DNA of 64,000 bases from Microplitis mediator (GCF_029852145.1 NC_079976.1:8556001-8620000), one strand, 5' to 3'. Shown: positions 39,501 to 54,500, numbered from the stretch's first letter. Program-made: numbers and translations. Notes: generated by a model from the letters alone, not told the origin.

Positions 39501-42500
39501 GGATAATTTTCAAATGTTTTAGAAAATATTCTTATTAGTTCTTACCAAAACATAAATTTATTAGATTTTTTATAATAAATTTTTTGATGTCTGATAAAAA
39601 ATTTATATAAAATTTTGAATTGTAAAAATAGAAAAAATTGTAAATAAAACTTTTACAATCTAGTAACTGATAAAATTAATTATCATTAAAATTTATGAGC
39701 GCTTTTTTATAAATAGAAATTTCGGTATTAATTTTATACAAAAAAAAAAAAAATGATATTTTAATATATTGATATAAATATAAGACTGATTTTTAATAAA
39801 AATTGACATCAATATGTAACTTTTGAGAAAAAATTTATTAAAAAATGAATATCAATAAGAAAAAAAAAATATTTCTCATTGATTTGATTAATACTCAGCT
39901 AAAATCGTTGATATCTTAGGAAAATTTAGCAGATTTTGGCCAACGAAAAATTTTGGTAAAAAATTAATAATCGTAAAAAAAAAAATAACAAGACAAGTAT
40001 AAAGTTTTATTTATACTGCAATAATTACGTGGTTCTAAGAAACCATAAAACTTTTTTATCATTAAAATATTAAAATAAATAGTACAATAAAAATAAATTG
40101 TAATTTTAAAATAAATATCAATGATATATATTTTAAAAAGATAAAATTTAAGTGTAAAATAATCTTAAATATTCTCAGTAATAAAAGTTGGCTAAATATT
40201 TAATAACGACTTTGCAATAAAAGATAAAGAAATTTATTATTATAAAAAAAGCAATAAATAAATTTTTAATCTCAACCGATAATTATAAAAATATTTTATC
40301 TGCGCTATAATTAATAATTAACTTGTAATTATGTCATTAACTGTTACTGTAACTAGAAAATGAAAGTATTAAATACTAAATATTTGTAAAATAGTTTCAA
40401 TGAACTAATAAAAAAAATTGTTTTTAAATTACAATTAAAAATAAAAGAGATAAAAACCATAATTGTTAATTTTTTATATCCGATTAATTATAATAATAAT
40501 AATTTAAAATGTAAATTAAATTACATTAAAAATTATAATACTAAATTAATTATTTTATTCAAATAACTCCAATTATCGGCTCTTATCTTAATTAATAATT
40601 ACTCTCGTCATTATTTCTCAATGATCTTAGAGCATCTAACCATAACTAAACAATACAAAACTATTTAAATTCTCTAGTGCTTTAATTACAAAAGTTAAGT
40701 AATTATCATAAACAATTTGAACAAATCATCAAATAAATATGAGTAAATAAAAAAAGTAAAGATATAACTGTCATTTAGAAAAAAAATCACTAAATACAAA
40801 CTACAGTCTACACATCGATGCACTACTGCTTAATTTAGCGGTGCGCTTTCATTGTTGCAATAATTCTTGTTTGTTTAAGAGAAAAACTCGGGCAAAGTTC
40901 CTGATTACCAGGGTACAGAAGTTTGTGCTTAACAATAAGAATAAAAGGAAAGAATTCGCCCAGATTTCTCTATATAAAAATTACGATTGCGAGCAAAGTC
41001 ATGTGAATTAAATCCAAGATATATTCAAATATCGAATGCCATAAAAGAATGTTGAAATTGAAGTTGTGAAAAATATATGCGAATAAGACAATCAGCAAGA
41101 TAATTTTCAAGACCACCAGCAAGACAAGCAGCAAGACTGCCAGTAAGACAACGAGCAAGACAATTGTCTTGCTGATGGTCTTGCTAATTATCTTGCTGAT
41201 TGTCCTATTGACATATTTTTTTCACAAGCTTAATTTCGACGGCTTTAATGACATTCGACATTTAAATATATCTTTTAAAAATTTCTTTGAGAAATTTGCG
41301 CGAATTTTTTTCTTTTATTTTTATTGTTGAGCACAAACTTGCGTACCCTGCTGATTACTGAATTAGTGCAATAAAGATAATACTGTTTGTCCACCCATAC
41401 CCAAAAATATATATCCAGGAATATATACCGGCAAAGTAGCACACATACGACAATCCTAAAGATACAAACCGGATATATCCTATTTTGCCGGGATATTTTT
41501 TTTTGCGGGCACTTACGTGTGAGAGAAAAAAATAAGAACGTCTGTTAAATAAATAAAATTAGTGATCGAACTTAGTGATAAACTAATGACAAAAATCAGA
41601 GCTTAAATCATCGCACCGAAAGTTTAAATTCTTACCTGGTTTAGAGGGAAGAAAGTCAGGCATGTGCCATTTTTTCCAGAAACAAAGGCAAAAATTTAAA
41701 TTTTCAGGTACAGATCTGGTGAAAAATAGTGTACATACCACCGAGGAAAGTAGGGCATCCCAATCTGCGTATTTGTCACCCTTGTCTTCGGCTCAAATAG
41801 ACATACACGTGGGTTGGATGTCCTACTTTTCTTCCCTGGTGTGTAATATACTATTCTTCCTAAAGGACGAAACAAATATTTGCCCGCGGCATTGCGTTGA
41901 AATTAGTTTGTTTCGATTGGCTGTACAAACTTGAAGTTTCGATGCTGGTATCATACAAAATTAATTTTCGTTAATGTATAAGTGATACTTAATTTTAACT
42001 ATCAGTAAATAGAAAAGAATTAATGGAATATATTTTATAAAATAAGAATTTCAAATTTTTTAATTTTTACTGCACAGAAAAATCAGTACCTGGAATAGCA
42101 ATTTCTAATTTCATTAAATATAAATTATTTAATTTATGTTATCATAAATTAATTAGCATTAATCATAGCAACACTAATTGTTGATAACAAATTCCACTTT
42201 TTGCTTTCATATTAATTTTGATTACTCTACTTTTTTCCGAGAATATAAATAACAATAAGCCCAAGTATCAATGAGCATAATTATTATTTGATAATAAATA
42301 AAATCCAAATCCCCCACCAAATATTTATAAAACTCACTAGCACTTGATTCCTTTCACCCAGTATACAACAGAACATTGCGCTGAGCTGGAATATCGAACA
42401 GAAAGAACGGGCTTTATTTTATACCTTCCATACTACTGTACAGATAGGACCCCGTGGGGTCTCTTGTGCTGACCGCAACCAACATCAACTCAGTTACCAT

Positions 42501-45500
42501 CGCGGTCCAGCAAGTGACGGATCAGTTATCTGACATTTAAATTTCAAATTTCAAAATATCAAGTGTTGTCATCATTATCATAAATATTTAAAATATCAAC
42601 CGTTTTATATAAATAATTAATAATTTTCAAGCCTTATGAATAAATTTAAATATAATAGCCGGCAGTGACATTTGTGACAAATCATTTTTTTCAAACAATA
42701 GAAAATCCAGACAGGCAGAATTTTTAATCAAAGATTTTCAAATAATTATCCGTAATTAAATTTTATATTAAAAGTAATTGGTCTACTCTATACATTTTTC
42801 TTTTCAAATTTAAATAGATCATGCGCAATTTGAATGTTTATTTATAAAATTGTATAAAATATAGTTTAGTTAGATCTTGAGAGAATTCTCGTAATCCCAT
42901 AGATGTCCCCAAGAAAATATTTAATACAAACGCACATTCGATTCACACAACAACCGGTTGCCTACTTTCTTGTTCGCTCGTCCGAGTGCGCTTATGCTTC
43001 AACCGGAAGTTAACTCACGCAGTTGTCAACTTGTAAGACATTGTATTTCTTCTATTATTGAAACATATATACAAATTATTATAGAGAACACAATAGATAA
43101 ATAAATATGAACAAAAAAAAAAAAAAACAACCGTTATAGATAACAATTTTATCGCCGTCATTATCATAACACATAATCTTCCGAATTGAAACACGTTCCG
43201 TAAACAAGACATTTTATTTAAAAAGTATGGTATCAAATTGTTGAATTTAAACATATATATATTTTTTAAATTAGACTGTTTGTCATGTAAATGGTTAATT
43301 TTAGTCGTTACATAAAAAAGAAAAAAAGTTTATTGAACATTTCCCTATTGTCGCTTGTTCCACTCGACCGACGACAGTCTTTACTTCCTCGTCATTCAAG
43401 TCAGTACTTTAGATTATACTTTTATTCACGAATAAAAATTCAGATAGGCGTTAAATTGAATCGCGGATCCCAGATTATTTATTGATTGTATTGTGTATCG
43501 AGAGGAACAAGTTTAATCCAGAGTAGTGTTTGAGTGAGCAATAAGGCACGGTTTCCGGTGTGTAGAAAGCGTGTAACCAGTGACAGAAAGACCATCCGTT
43601 AAAATGATAATCATTAATGACAATAGTCTTCCTATTTAATTATCCTTTTAAATAATAATAGTAAATAAATAAATAAATATTACACTGTAAAAAATTAGCG
43701 GAGTGATCACGGAAAAAAATTTTTGTGACCACAAGATAAGATAACTTACGGTAACGAAATTCTGCCTTAACATACCGATAACAAAGCATTCGTTGGGCCA
43801 AGCAGTGATTTGTAACTGTAACAAAACTGTTGTATTCCAATAAAAAAACTGATTTGTTAAAGTAACAGAATGAATTTGTAGCATTTACAAACATTTTTAT
43901 AATCATAAGCTACTCTCTAAACATGAATAGGTGAAATTAGTGAATATTCACTAATTCTGAGTGCCAACCGAACCACTTTTTGGAAATGAGTAGTTCGATT
44001 TGCACTTGGAATTAGTGAATATTCACTTATTTGCATTAATTCATGTTTAGAGAGTAAGATTACTTACGGTAGCAAATGCCGGCTTTAAAATATGATGATA
44101 TTGTTATAATAAATATCATGTGTTCTCGTAACAAATCGACTTCTTAATTCCCGGGTTACAATATCTAGCCTCATCGAACCCAAGTAAGTCTCAATCCAGC
44201 CTCACTGAGTAAAAAAAGCATTTTGAGCCTCAAATAATGTTCAAGAAGCCTCAATGAGCCTCAAATGGTTCTCAAAAATCCTCAAGAAGCCTCGATGAGC
44301 CTCAAATGAACCTAGCCTGGACTACACTGAGAAAAATTCCCAATAAATTTTACTATGGGTGCATAGTATCACCGGACTATAAGAAAACTGGTACAAAATT
44401 TACAAGTGTCCCATAGTAAACGTATGCGCATAGGCCACAATCGTGTAGTCTGCGCATACTTTCTTGAGGATTTTTGAGAACCATTTGAGGCTCATTGAGG
44501 CTTTTTGAACATCATTTGAGGCTCAAAATGCTTTCTTTATTCAGTGAGGCTGGATTGAGGCTTACTTGGGTTCGATGAGGCTAGATTGAGGCTAGATATT
44601 TTGACTCAGGTTACGATACAAATTTCTTTGTTACTATAACAAATTGATTTGTTACCGTAAGCTAATCATGTTTGTCATTACAACAAAATTTTTCGTCATC
44701 CTGACTTTTGTTATGAAGGCGAAATTATTTTTTTCGCGGGAAGTGAACGCGGGTTAAAAAAACATCCAAATCACTCCGAAATCACTCCGCTGGAAAAACT
44801 AACTCCCTGTTTACTCCGTATTTTTTACGGTGTATCAAGTATTTAATGTTTTTTTTTTTAATAAATTTTTTTAGGCGCGATTTGCCCGAAATTTGAATCA
44901 CTTCTTAACAAAATCTGGATTTTAAATTGTCTGAAAAGATTTTGAAGACTAAATTAGGACATGTGTGAAAAATAATGTGATTGTTTATTAAATAAAAATA
45001 TATAGTTATTTATTGTTGTGATAAATAATTATTTTTTTGAGAACAAAATAATTATGTGACAATTATGCTCAAGTGGGTACATCATACGCCGTCACTGAAA
45101 AATCACACGACAGTGATAACGCAGGAAGATTCGGTGAAAATTAATAAAGAAGAAGAGGAAGAGGAAGAGGAGGAAGAAGAAAAAACTATAAATGATGTGA
45201 AAGATAAAATAGAATTTAATAATACGGATTGTGAAGATAAAGAGTCTGTAGGTCAAGATAAAGATGACAATATGATTGACGTTTCATTGAAAAAACGTTT
45301 GGGGGTAAGGAAACCCGAAAATTTTATCGTGGCAATTACTATTGTAAAAGAATTACTCTACACTCTATGAAAAAAATTTTTTTTATCATAATTTTGAAAT
45401 TTTAATTATGACCTTTTTTTAGAAGTGGCTTAAAATTTGTCCGTAAAATAATTAAGAAAAAAAAAAATTTCTACTTTTATAAAAATATACTTACGTCACT

Positions 45501-48500
45501 TTACTCATTTATTTTCTAAGAACAATCTATTCAAAAATTATCTTTATGGTAATTGGTAATTTATCATTTCTCATAATCAATAACTACATTTTTATCAATT
45601 AATTATTAGTATTTCAATATGAAATAATTAATTACGTAAAATAACCTTAAGATAACCTATAGGATTAAATGACTATACTACGGTCTATAATAATAAAATT
45701 TTAATTTATTGAATCAAGTGAACGTCAATGATTTTAGTTGGCATAGCATTCAATTTTTCACTACTGCATTACATTTTTTGATCCAAATGTAATTGAATTT
45801 TAGTTAATTTATTGCCGTAAGATGGACAGTAACATCTGAATAATTTTGGACCAACAAAAAAACTTACTACGTTTCGCGCCAAAATTTCAAATTCAAAATA
45901 TCATAAAATTAGCGGTCGCATATAAAGACCGCTATGAAGATTTCAATAAAAATACAGAAACTATTTTTCTTTCAAACTCAAATAATAAATAATTTTTTTA
46001 TATTACGTATCGTCATCATTTTTTCAAAAATTCTACCGTCTCTTCATAATTAAATTTTTTTAAGCATAAAAAAAAACATACCCCTAAAAATTTCGCACTT
46101 AATTTTATTGACCCGTCGTCGATTCCAAAAATCACAAATTTATTTTTAATCAAAATTACACACTAATTAGAATAATTGCTTAAATGTGACCAAAAATTGA
46201 ATTCACATTTTTTTCTACAAACTTTAATTCAATTAAAAACCATAAATTTTCACAAGTGTCTGTCACCATTAATACAAATAATTTATAATTTTTCTCCAGC
46301 TTATCGATAGTTTTCTATACGATAGTGAACGGGTCAACTGGAATGTGTTATATTCCCTTCACTTTTACTGCGTTACATTTAATGTCATGCACCTGTGCAC
46401 ACTCTGATAACAGTTACCTCAACTGTAACATTATTATTAGAATAATAATTTAATAAAAAGAAAAAAAAAACAAATTATGAATAAAAAATCTTACTCACAA
46501 TCGAGCAAGTCATTATCATTAATATCTTATGATTAATGAACTCAAAATGATTAACTCGAATAAGGCAGTACTGGGATACAAAAAATTGTTTTCTTGATGA
46601 CTCGTTAGACTCATAAACTCATCGCACGTACTTGATTTTTTTTTATTCCATTACTATATCCTTCAATACTATATATATACATACATATATACAAGTAAAT
46701 CTTATTAATGTTAGTGCTAAGTAAGAGCATTACTAACTCGTCTCCTTAATAGCTTTCGAATGTTGATCGGCGACAAGTCTCGAAGACTTAAAGTTATTAT
46801 GAGAAGAGACTAAGTCTCTGAGAGAGTTAACTTATATTCTTGAGTAATAATAAAACTAATATAAATCTAATCGTTACACGTTCTCATTAAACTTATAAGC
46901 TTGAAAATTAAAGTCATAGATTTAGACGGAGGTTTTTTTATTAAATCAGTCGGTAGTATTTAAACCCGGAACTTTTTGTTTGTAAGACTAAATCATTGGT
47001 TATGATTATTATGAAATATATATATCGTTAATCGTTCATAAATATATATATTTATTTTCTATTACTGTATGTTGTCTGATATTTATATATGCTTGCAATA
47101 TTTATGTAAGCTTATGTAAGATGTTTTTTGAGTCCAAAGTGGTTTTGTTGCTACATAATTTAGAAATAAATTTTTTTTTTTTTAAACGAGTTGGGCAGTT
47201 TTTTTATTTTTTGAATCACGATAAATATTTGCTACGGTAGTTCACCTTGGGAAGGATTTATACGGTTAAAAAAATATGACATATTTAAAAATTACATTCT
47301 GTCATATAAAATTATTATTATTTTAAAAAGTTTTATGTGATCGTAAAGTTTATAAAAAGACTTTTACTTTTAAATCTAATAATTTATCGTGACGAATCTT
47401 AAATAAGGACGTGATCATAAAAAGCAAATTATAATAATAAATAATTTTCATATTTTAACCCTTACAAGAATAATTTTACTAAAGCCATTATTAATTTAAA
47501 TTAAAAATTCTGGAATATTATAGAATATTTTCTGATTTATTGTCAACATGTGATAACTTTTTTTTACGATTATTAGTTTAGGACAAAAACGCATCTTCTA
47601 AAATAAAATTTACAACTTTTAACTGGACCTGAAAAAATCCTTTCAAGGTTTTCTACTTAATGTCTTACCTTTGAAAAAAAAAGTGAGACGTGTCGACTGA
47701 AAAAACTTATTATTTTACCAACTGAAAATTCTTTATTTTTTTCCAATTTAAATAAAAAAAAAAAAATTAAATTGTCATTAATTTTTTATTAAAATAAGTA
47801 AATATTTGTTGGTAAATGTCAATTTATAATTGGAAATATATGAAAAATCTGATGAAATTATTTATAGTATTATTGATTTTCAACAATCATGACACTAGTA
47901 CGTATCACGATCTTCACAAATTGATTACTTGTAATCAGCGCAATTAAAAATTTTTTCTGTCAAATTTAAATCTTCTTTTAGCTTCTACGTAATCTTTCTC
48001 ATCTTCGGAAGTTTTATCACCCACCGGTCGTTGTTCGCGTAATAGATAACGCAATTTCCCACAATTTCTCTTTGCCATACTAAATATTTTAATTCAATAA
48101 TAATAATAATAATTTTTTTCATAGAATGACAATCTCAAAAAAATAAAAAAAATAAATAAAAATTAAAATATACAAACTGACATTACTAAAGACTCCAGCA
48201 AACTGGATCTTTTAGGGCACATGGGTGACTTTGACTCTGATGTTTCGAATCGCACTGAGATAATCAAACGCATTTCACCAAAAAGACCCGTCAGCTCAAA
48301 AATTTTTCACGAATAGTCACTAGAGCTACATAACGCCGCTTCAAAGTTACTGACATAAAAAAATCCATGTGTGCCTCAACCGAGCCGGCTTGCCGAAGAG
48401 TTAAATATCAAATAATTAAAAAAAATTTATCAGCTTAATAAATAAAATTTATTAAATAATTATTTGCAAAATTAAATAACTTAGTCATCAAACTATTTTC

Positions 48501-51500
48501 GAAATTCGCAAAAATAAATTTCCAAATTAAAAATATAATTAATCCTTTTATTAAAAACATATAAATAAAACCGTTATAACCATAAAATAAGTCATAAACT
48601 CAATACTATAATGAATTAAATGAATTTAAAATTTGTCATGTAAAGGCTTTAATAGAGTCGCAAATTATTATTTTTCTCATTCATTTATTTCTCACAACCG
48701 TTAATATATTTACATGCCAACACATACATTTAACCAGGTTTATATCCGTAAAAGAAAATCCACATGTGTAATCAAGAGCATATCTTTCTTCAAAGTACTT
48801 CAACTTACGGTATTTAAACGTCTTCAATTTTAACCATTTTAAAGACCGCAAGTTATTTTGCATTTTGCCATTAAACGTACAGTTAACACGGTTTACTTTT
48901 TTTATTTTTAATTTATTAATATTATTGTCTTATAAATAATATTTCACATGGATTTATTTTATGAACGCGTTATAAATACATAAATATATATTTATCATAT
49001 TTTTTTTTGTCTTGTTATTAAAGGGTTCGGATCCCAGAGTAGCGACATGTCGAGGAAAACTTCAAAACAGGCGAAGTAAACTCAACCAAGAAATAAACAA
49101 AGAACTGAGACTACGTGCTGGTGCGGAAAATCTCTTCAAGTAAGTATATATAAATACATATACATATATATTTATATTATATATATAATAGCCAGTCTGG
49201 AAGTCTTGAAATTACTGAAATTATATCAGACTTGTGAAATAATTTACTTTCAACAAAAAAAAAATATATTCCGTGACTTTCAGAGCAACCACAAACCGGA
49301 AATTAAAGGAAACAGTAGCATTGGAATTGAGTTTTGTTAATTCAAATCTTCAATTACTGAAAGAACAACTCGCTGAGCTAAATAGTTCTGTTGAGCTCTA
49401 TCAAAATGTCGATGGGTAATTATTAGATTTATTTATTTATTTAATATTTTTAAATTGGCGGTGAATTTGAAAGCCTTCTAAAGTCAATATTTCATAATCC
49501 TCTAAAAGTATCTGTTCTTATTTTTAATCTTGTTACTTAACTTAAATGTAAGTGCAGTAGACGTTTCGGTATTCGCGGTCACGTTTAAATAAATAAATAA
49601 ACTGTCATATTAATTTAGTTTATGGAAGCTTTAAAAGTTTTTTTCAGTTGTAAGAATTCTGGTTATTTATTTTAACAATGAAATTTTTATTTCATTTTAC
49701 GATTCCGTTGTGCGGTAGGACATTTATTTGGAGCTAAAAATAATTTGAAAGTAAAGACTTTAATGTCGATTTTTATTTTTCTTTTTTTTTTTTTCAAATC
49801 TTTGTGAATTAATTAAAAAATAATGCACTCGGAAAAATTGAGACATTTTTTTCATAAATTTTACAAATAGAAATAATTTTTCAAAAATTTCAGTCATGAT
49901 TACTAGAATTTTTTAAATTCTTTAAAACAGAAAAAAATTTTTTGTCAAAATTTTAAAATAGACGCACTATTTGGGGTGACCAGCTTACCCCATACTTTTT
50001 TTTTCCAAAGACTTGACTTCATATTATATGTAAATATTTACAAGAAAAATTTTTTTTGTTAAGAAATGGTGTCTCATTTCGCCCCACTCTTCTCTAAATG
50101 TTACTCAGATGTTTGCAAAGAAGAAATATCTTAAAAAAATTATTACATGTCTGGTATTTGAAATTACATAAATGCAGCATCATATGTATTGACATTAATG
50201 CCGACATTTATAATATATATTTATATTAATACCGAAAATAGAAATGTTGCATAGATTTTTCTCATCTATATTTATTTCCATGCGGGATAATTTTATAAAA
50301 TCATAATTTTATGTCTTGCAAACTGATAAAACTCAAAAATATCCATTCTTATGACTGAAATACTTTTTCAAAATATATTAAGCAATAACTCAATTAAAAA
50401 ATTTTTAATTTCCAAAAATGGATGAGATCGTTCTCTAGATTATTAATTTTTATTTACCTAAATATTTTACCCAAAAATAAACTCAACGCACGTATATAGG
50501 ATAGAGGTACCATTTGTGGCCACTGTTCCATTTTTGGACATTTAATCCTTTATTATAATTAATGAAAAAGTGGAAAATAAAATTTTCATTTTAATAGTGG
50601 GATAGAAGTATCTTTAGACATATTTAAAAAATTGATTATGTTATTGGGTCTTTTACAGATTATTTTATTTGAATTTTTTAAGTGTCCAAAACTGGCCCTA
50701 AAGTGGCCAAAAACGGTACCTCTACCCTACTCTAAAAAAAATTTTCGGAGTAAACGTTGATCAAATCCGGAGTGAATTTTTACTCCACAGAGAAATTAAT
50801 TTGAACCTCAAAAATTCAGATTGCAGTGGATGTGAATTGAAAAAAAATTCAGATCACTCCAGTCTCAAATTATTCAACAAAAAAAAATCCCCATTCACTC
50901 CATGTACGGACTATATTTTCAAATTCGAATAAAATCCTAATTTACTCCCGACTTTCCAGCGCACATAAGCTCTTAAAATTCTCAAGGTACAAAAAAACAT
51001 TTTCCTCGTAAATTGGAACAAACGTAACTTGAATGACGTATATAAATAACAATATCCATTATCCATAATCGTTTCGTTGACTGGATTGAATTTAAAATAA
51101 TCGCGGTTCTTGAGCAATGTTATGTGTTATACGTTACATGTATTGTATTAAGCATGCTGAAGATGCTCGCGTACATTTCTTACAAACACGTAATGACGTT
51201 GGAGCGTATAAAAGGCGCGAGAACGTTCCTCAGAATGAACGTAATGCTTGAGCACTTCCTCATCACCCAACAAGTTTAACTTAAAAGTAAAGTAAAGTAA
51301 AGACTTTTATCCTTTGCTGGACTTACGTTCTGAGTTTGTCGGTCCATCCGCTATGCTTCGGTTCCTGGGTCACTGTCCGCCTACTATAACATCCTATAAA
51401 CATCCTTCAGCGGATACTTTACACTTCTCTGCATTCTCTATCATACATGTTCTCTTTATCCATTACCTCCTTTATCTATTCCATACATTTATTTATTTTT

Positions 51501-54500
51501 TTTTTTAATTTATTTTTACCTCACTTATATTCTTCTTTTTAACTAACTTGGGTACGCATGGTAGCACCAGTTGATCTCATCATCGCTTTATGGTCCTTAG
51601 CATTATTAACTAGACTACAGTATACCGACTTAATATATATATTTATATATTATTATTAATATTTATAAAATAAAAGCCATCATACAGGATGTAATTATGA
51701 GCGCGTGTTACAATATATATTTAATATTATCTAATTTATTAATTAGTTTTTTTTTTACATCAATTAAATAATAAATTTGTTGGTATAAAATATTTTTCAA
51801 GTCCAATGTTAATTAAATTTTTTTTAACCAAAGAATTTTTTTATCTGCTGATACATTTCGTGTCAATTTGCTGGCGTATTTTGTAACGGGAAGTCGAACA
51901 TACGGGACCGGGCGATGATTTATCGGTCGTTAAAAATTTTTAAATCTTTTATTGGCTTGAACTTTAAAAATTGGAAACTAAATAAAATTTTTGGTATAAA
52001 TTTTTATATAAATTATTTACTTTACAGACAAGAGCCAGTCATGCCGATGATCCCATTGGGATTAAAAGAAACTAAAGACATTGATTTCCAAGATCCTTTT
52101 AAGGTAAGACTTTAAAAATTATTTTATTTACTCTAATGGAGGAACATCGGGATTGTCTATGAAGTCGGCAGACTTTTTATTTTTAAAATTATTCGAGTCT
52201 TTTTTAAACTCTGGTGATTTATAAATTTTAGAAAAATCCATGTCGTTATTTCTTGGCCCGATTTCCAATAACTCTCGTTTAGTTATAACAGGTGTAGATC
52301 TTACGATCTTGGTTGGTTTGTTACGATTACTATCAATTTTGCAAGTTGTTTTAGTTGCGTAACTTTCGGGTTTTACCACAGATGGCAAAGGGGTTAAACG
52401 TGGCATAGTTATTAATAAATTACCTGTTGCGACATTTATTTTTGCGACACTTGAGTCTGTTGATATTTCACACGGAAGTGATAGTTGGAGAATTTTTCCC
52501 TTTATTGTTACTTGTACGTAAGTTGGTTGGACATCAGCTTCTACGTATGACGTATCTAGATGTCTGGAGATAAAAAAAATTTCATTATTTAAATTTTCTT
52601 TTTGAATTTTTAAAAATTTCGAATATAAATTTTTATATAGAGGGAGAGGGTCTTGAATTTTTTTAAAAATTAGAACTAAATTGGGCAAAATGGGCCTTGT
52701 AGATACTGACATTTTTTTCTTATGGAGACCATTCCCCCCCCTCTTCTTTTATAAGACTGAGTAAATTAGAAGCGATAAAAAAATCTAATGATTTTATTTT
52801 TAAGTAAAAAATTATTCGTAAAAATAAAAATTGCTCAGAAAATAATTTCTTATTACAATTAACAGAGCTGTTAAGCCTGTAAGACTATAGATGATTAATT
52901 GATTAAATAATGATTAATGTAAAGTCTATAAGAGCGAGCTGTAGATCTATACATTTTACAACATATCGGCTTATATATAAATATATAAAAGCGTTATATA
53001 TTTAAAAATATGTGGCAATAACGATGATCATTAGAATTTTTTATATTCGATCATGTGTGAAATCTTATTTATAATTTTCCGGCTTTAAATTATAATTATT
53101 TAGTAAAAAAAAAAAAATTACATATTATGAAATTTTAGAAATTTTATATATGTATATATTTCCGTATCATATACTGTTTACATATATGTTGTAATACATA
53201 TATTTTTTTATCCTGTTATATTGTATTACATTCAGTATATATAAATATATATGTTGACATATCATAATTTAGAATCGATGACTTATCGAATTTAGAAGTG
53301 AAATTTTATTAATTTTTTTTTAATAGTTTACACCTGAGGTATACTAAGATATATTTAATTTGTAAAATATATATAAACGTTCATATATGTTGTGTATTGA
53401 GACAATATATTATTAATTATATCAGAAGTTCTAAGTGGAACATATATTTGCTGTGTATTTTTAAATTTATTATCTATGTTAAATTACTCTTTCACACGGT
53501 GGAGTATTTACTTTAACTGTGATAATTATTTTAATCAATATAATAACTTTTAATTATTCTGATAATTTTTACTCAGTCTTTTAATTGAATAATTGTTTTC
53601 CTATATTAACTAAAATTAAATATATCGACGGAATAATTTTTATATATGAAAGCGATGATTGCAATCGAAGAAGTAACTGTTAGCAATGAAATAGTATTTT
53701 GTTAAATTTATTTAAAATCTATTTTGCCGCCTTTTAGAAACGCGTGAAAATTTTAAAAAATCTATATATTTTAAATATTGACACAAATTGTATGTGTGAA
53801 AAAATTTTGTTGTTAGTAGTCGGCATTGCGATTGTAAAATAAATATTATAAATGCAAATACTCGCACAGAAATCTATATATGCAAAAAATATATGTCACA
53901 TATTGTTTTTTTGCGCGAAGGTATATTTATGTATATATATTTTGTATATATGATGATATATATGTCGACATAGATATCACCGCATGACCGCATATATGTC
54001 AACATATATGTAAACATATTTGCAAAACTTATCGAACATATTCGTTTTTACGCGCATATATGTAATATGTGGGGCATATATGTGGCATATAAGTTTTACA
54101 TACATATTTTTTTACGCGAATAGTCAGCAAAAAAAAATTTAATTTTTTACTAGATAATTAAAACTTTGAAGTACAGATGTACCTAAAGATCGGAACGTTT
54201 TTCGCGAAACGAAAATCAGAAAACAAATTGACAAGTAAGAAGTCTACTGGAACTAGAGTTTTTAAATTTTTCGTATACGCGCTAGTATGTCAGCCGGAAA
54301 TCGCAGGCCACCCCCAACTACCCCTTAAGCAGTCAAATTACATAAATTTTTCATTTTCGTTGCGCGAAAAACGTTTCGATCTTCAGGTACATGAAGTACA
54401 GAAAATAATTTTTAAAAAGAGATTAGCAATTATTTATTACGAGTAATAATTTTTTTTTATCAAAATTTGAATTTTTTTTTATTGCTTACTATACTTATTA

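Larger units (their letters stand above)
43683..44832. mobile_element. Composite MITE (CTGTAAAAAATT.GCGGAGT family) holding nested elements
   Basis: Outer ends CACTGTAAAAAATTAGCGGA and, on the right, ACTCCG..ATTTTTTACGGTGT; the subterminal ATCACTCCGAAATCACTCCG matches copies at 24431 and 60650. Inside lie a second layer with ACGGTAACGAAATT/TTTGTTACCGTAAG ends and the elements 43911-44056 and 44151-44610. Confidence 0.65.

Noticed and set aside
40970..41158. 62-codon reverse ORF rich in Leu/Val (VLLAVLLLVLLVV), looking like a membrane peptide
   Set aside because: It is the translation of the AGCAAGAC minisatellite on the opposite strand.
41662..41934. 90-codon + strand ORF
   Set aside because: Covers a small inverted-repeat element (41737-41843); no family match and no splice context.
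54177..54446. 89-codon + strand ORF in tilB intron 2
   Set aside because: Coincides with a MITE whose two ends form inverted repeats.
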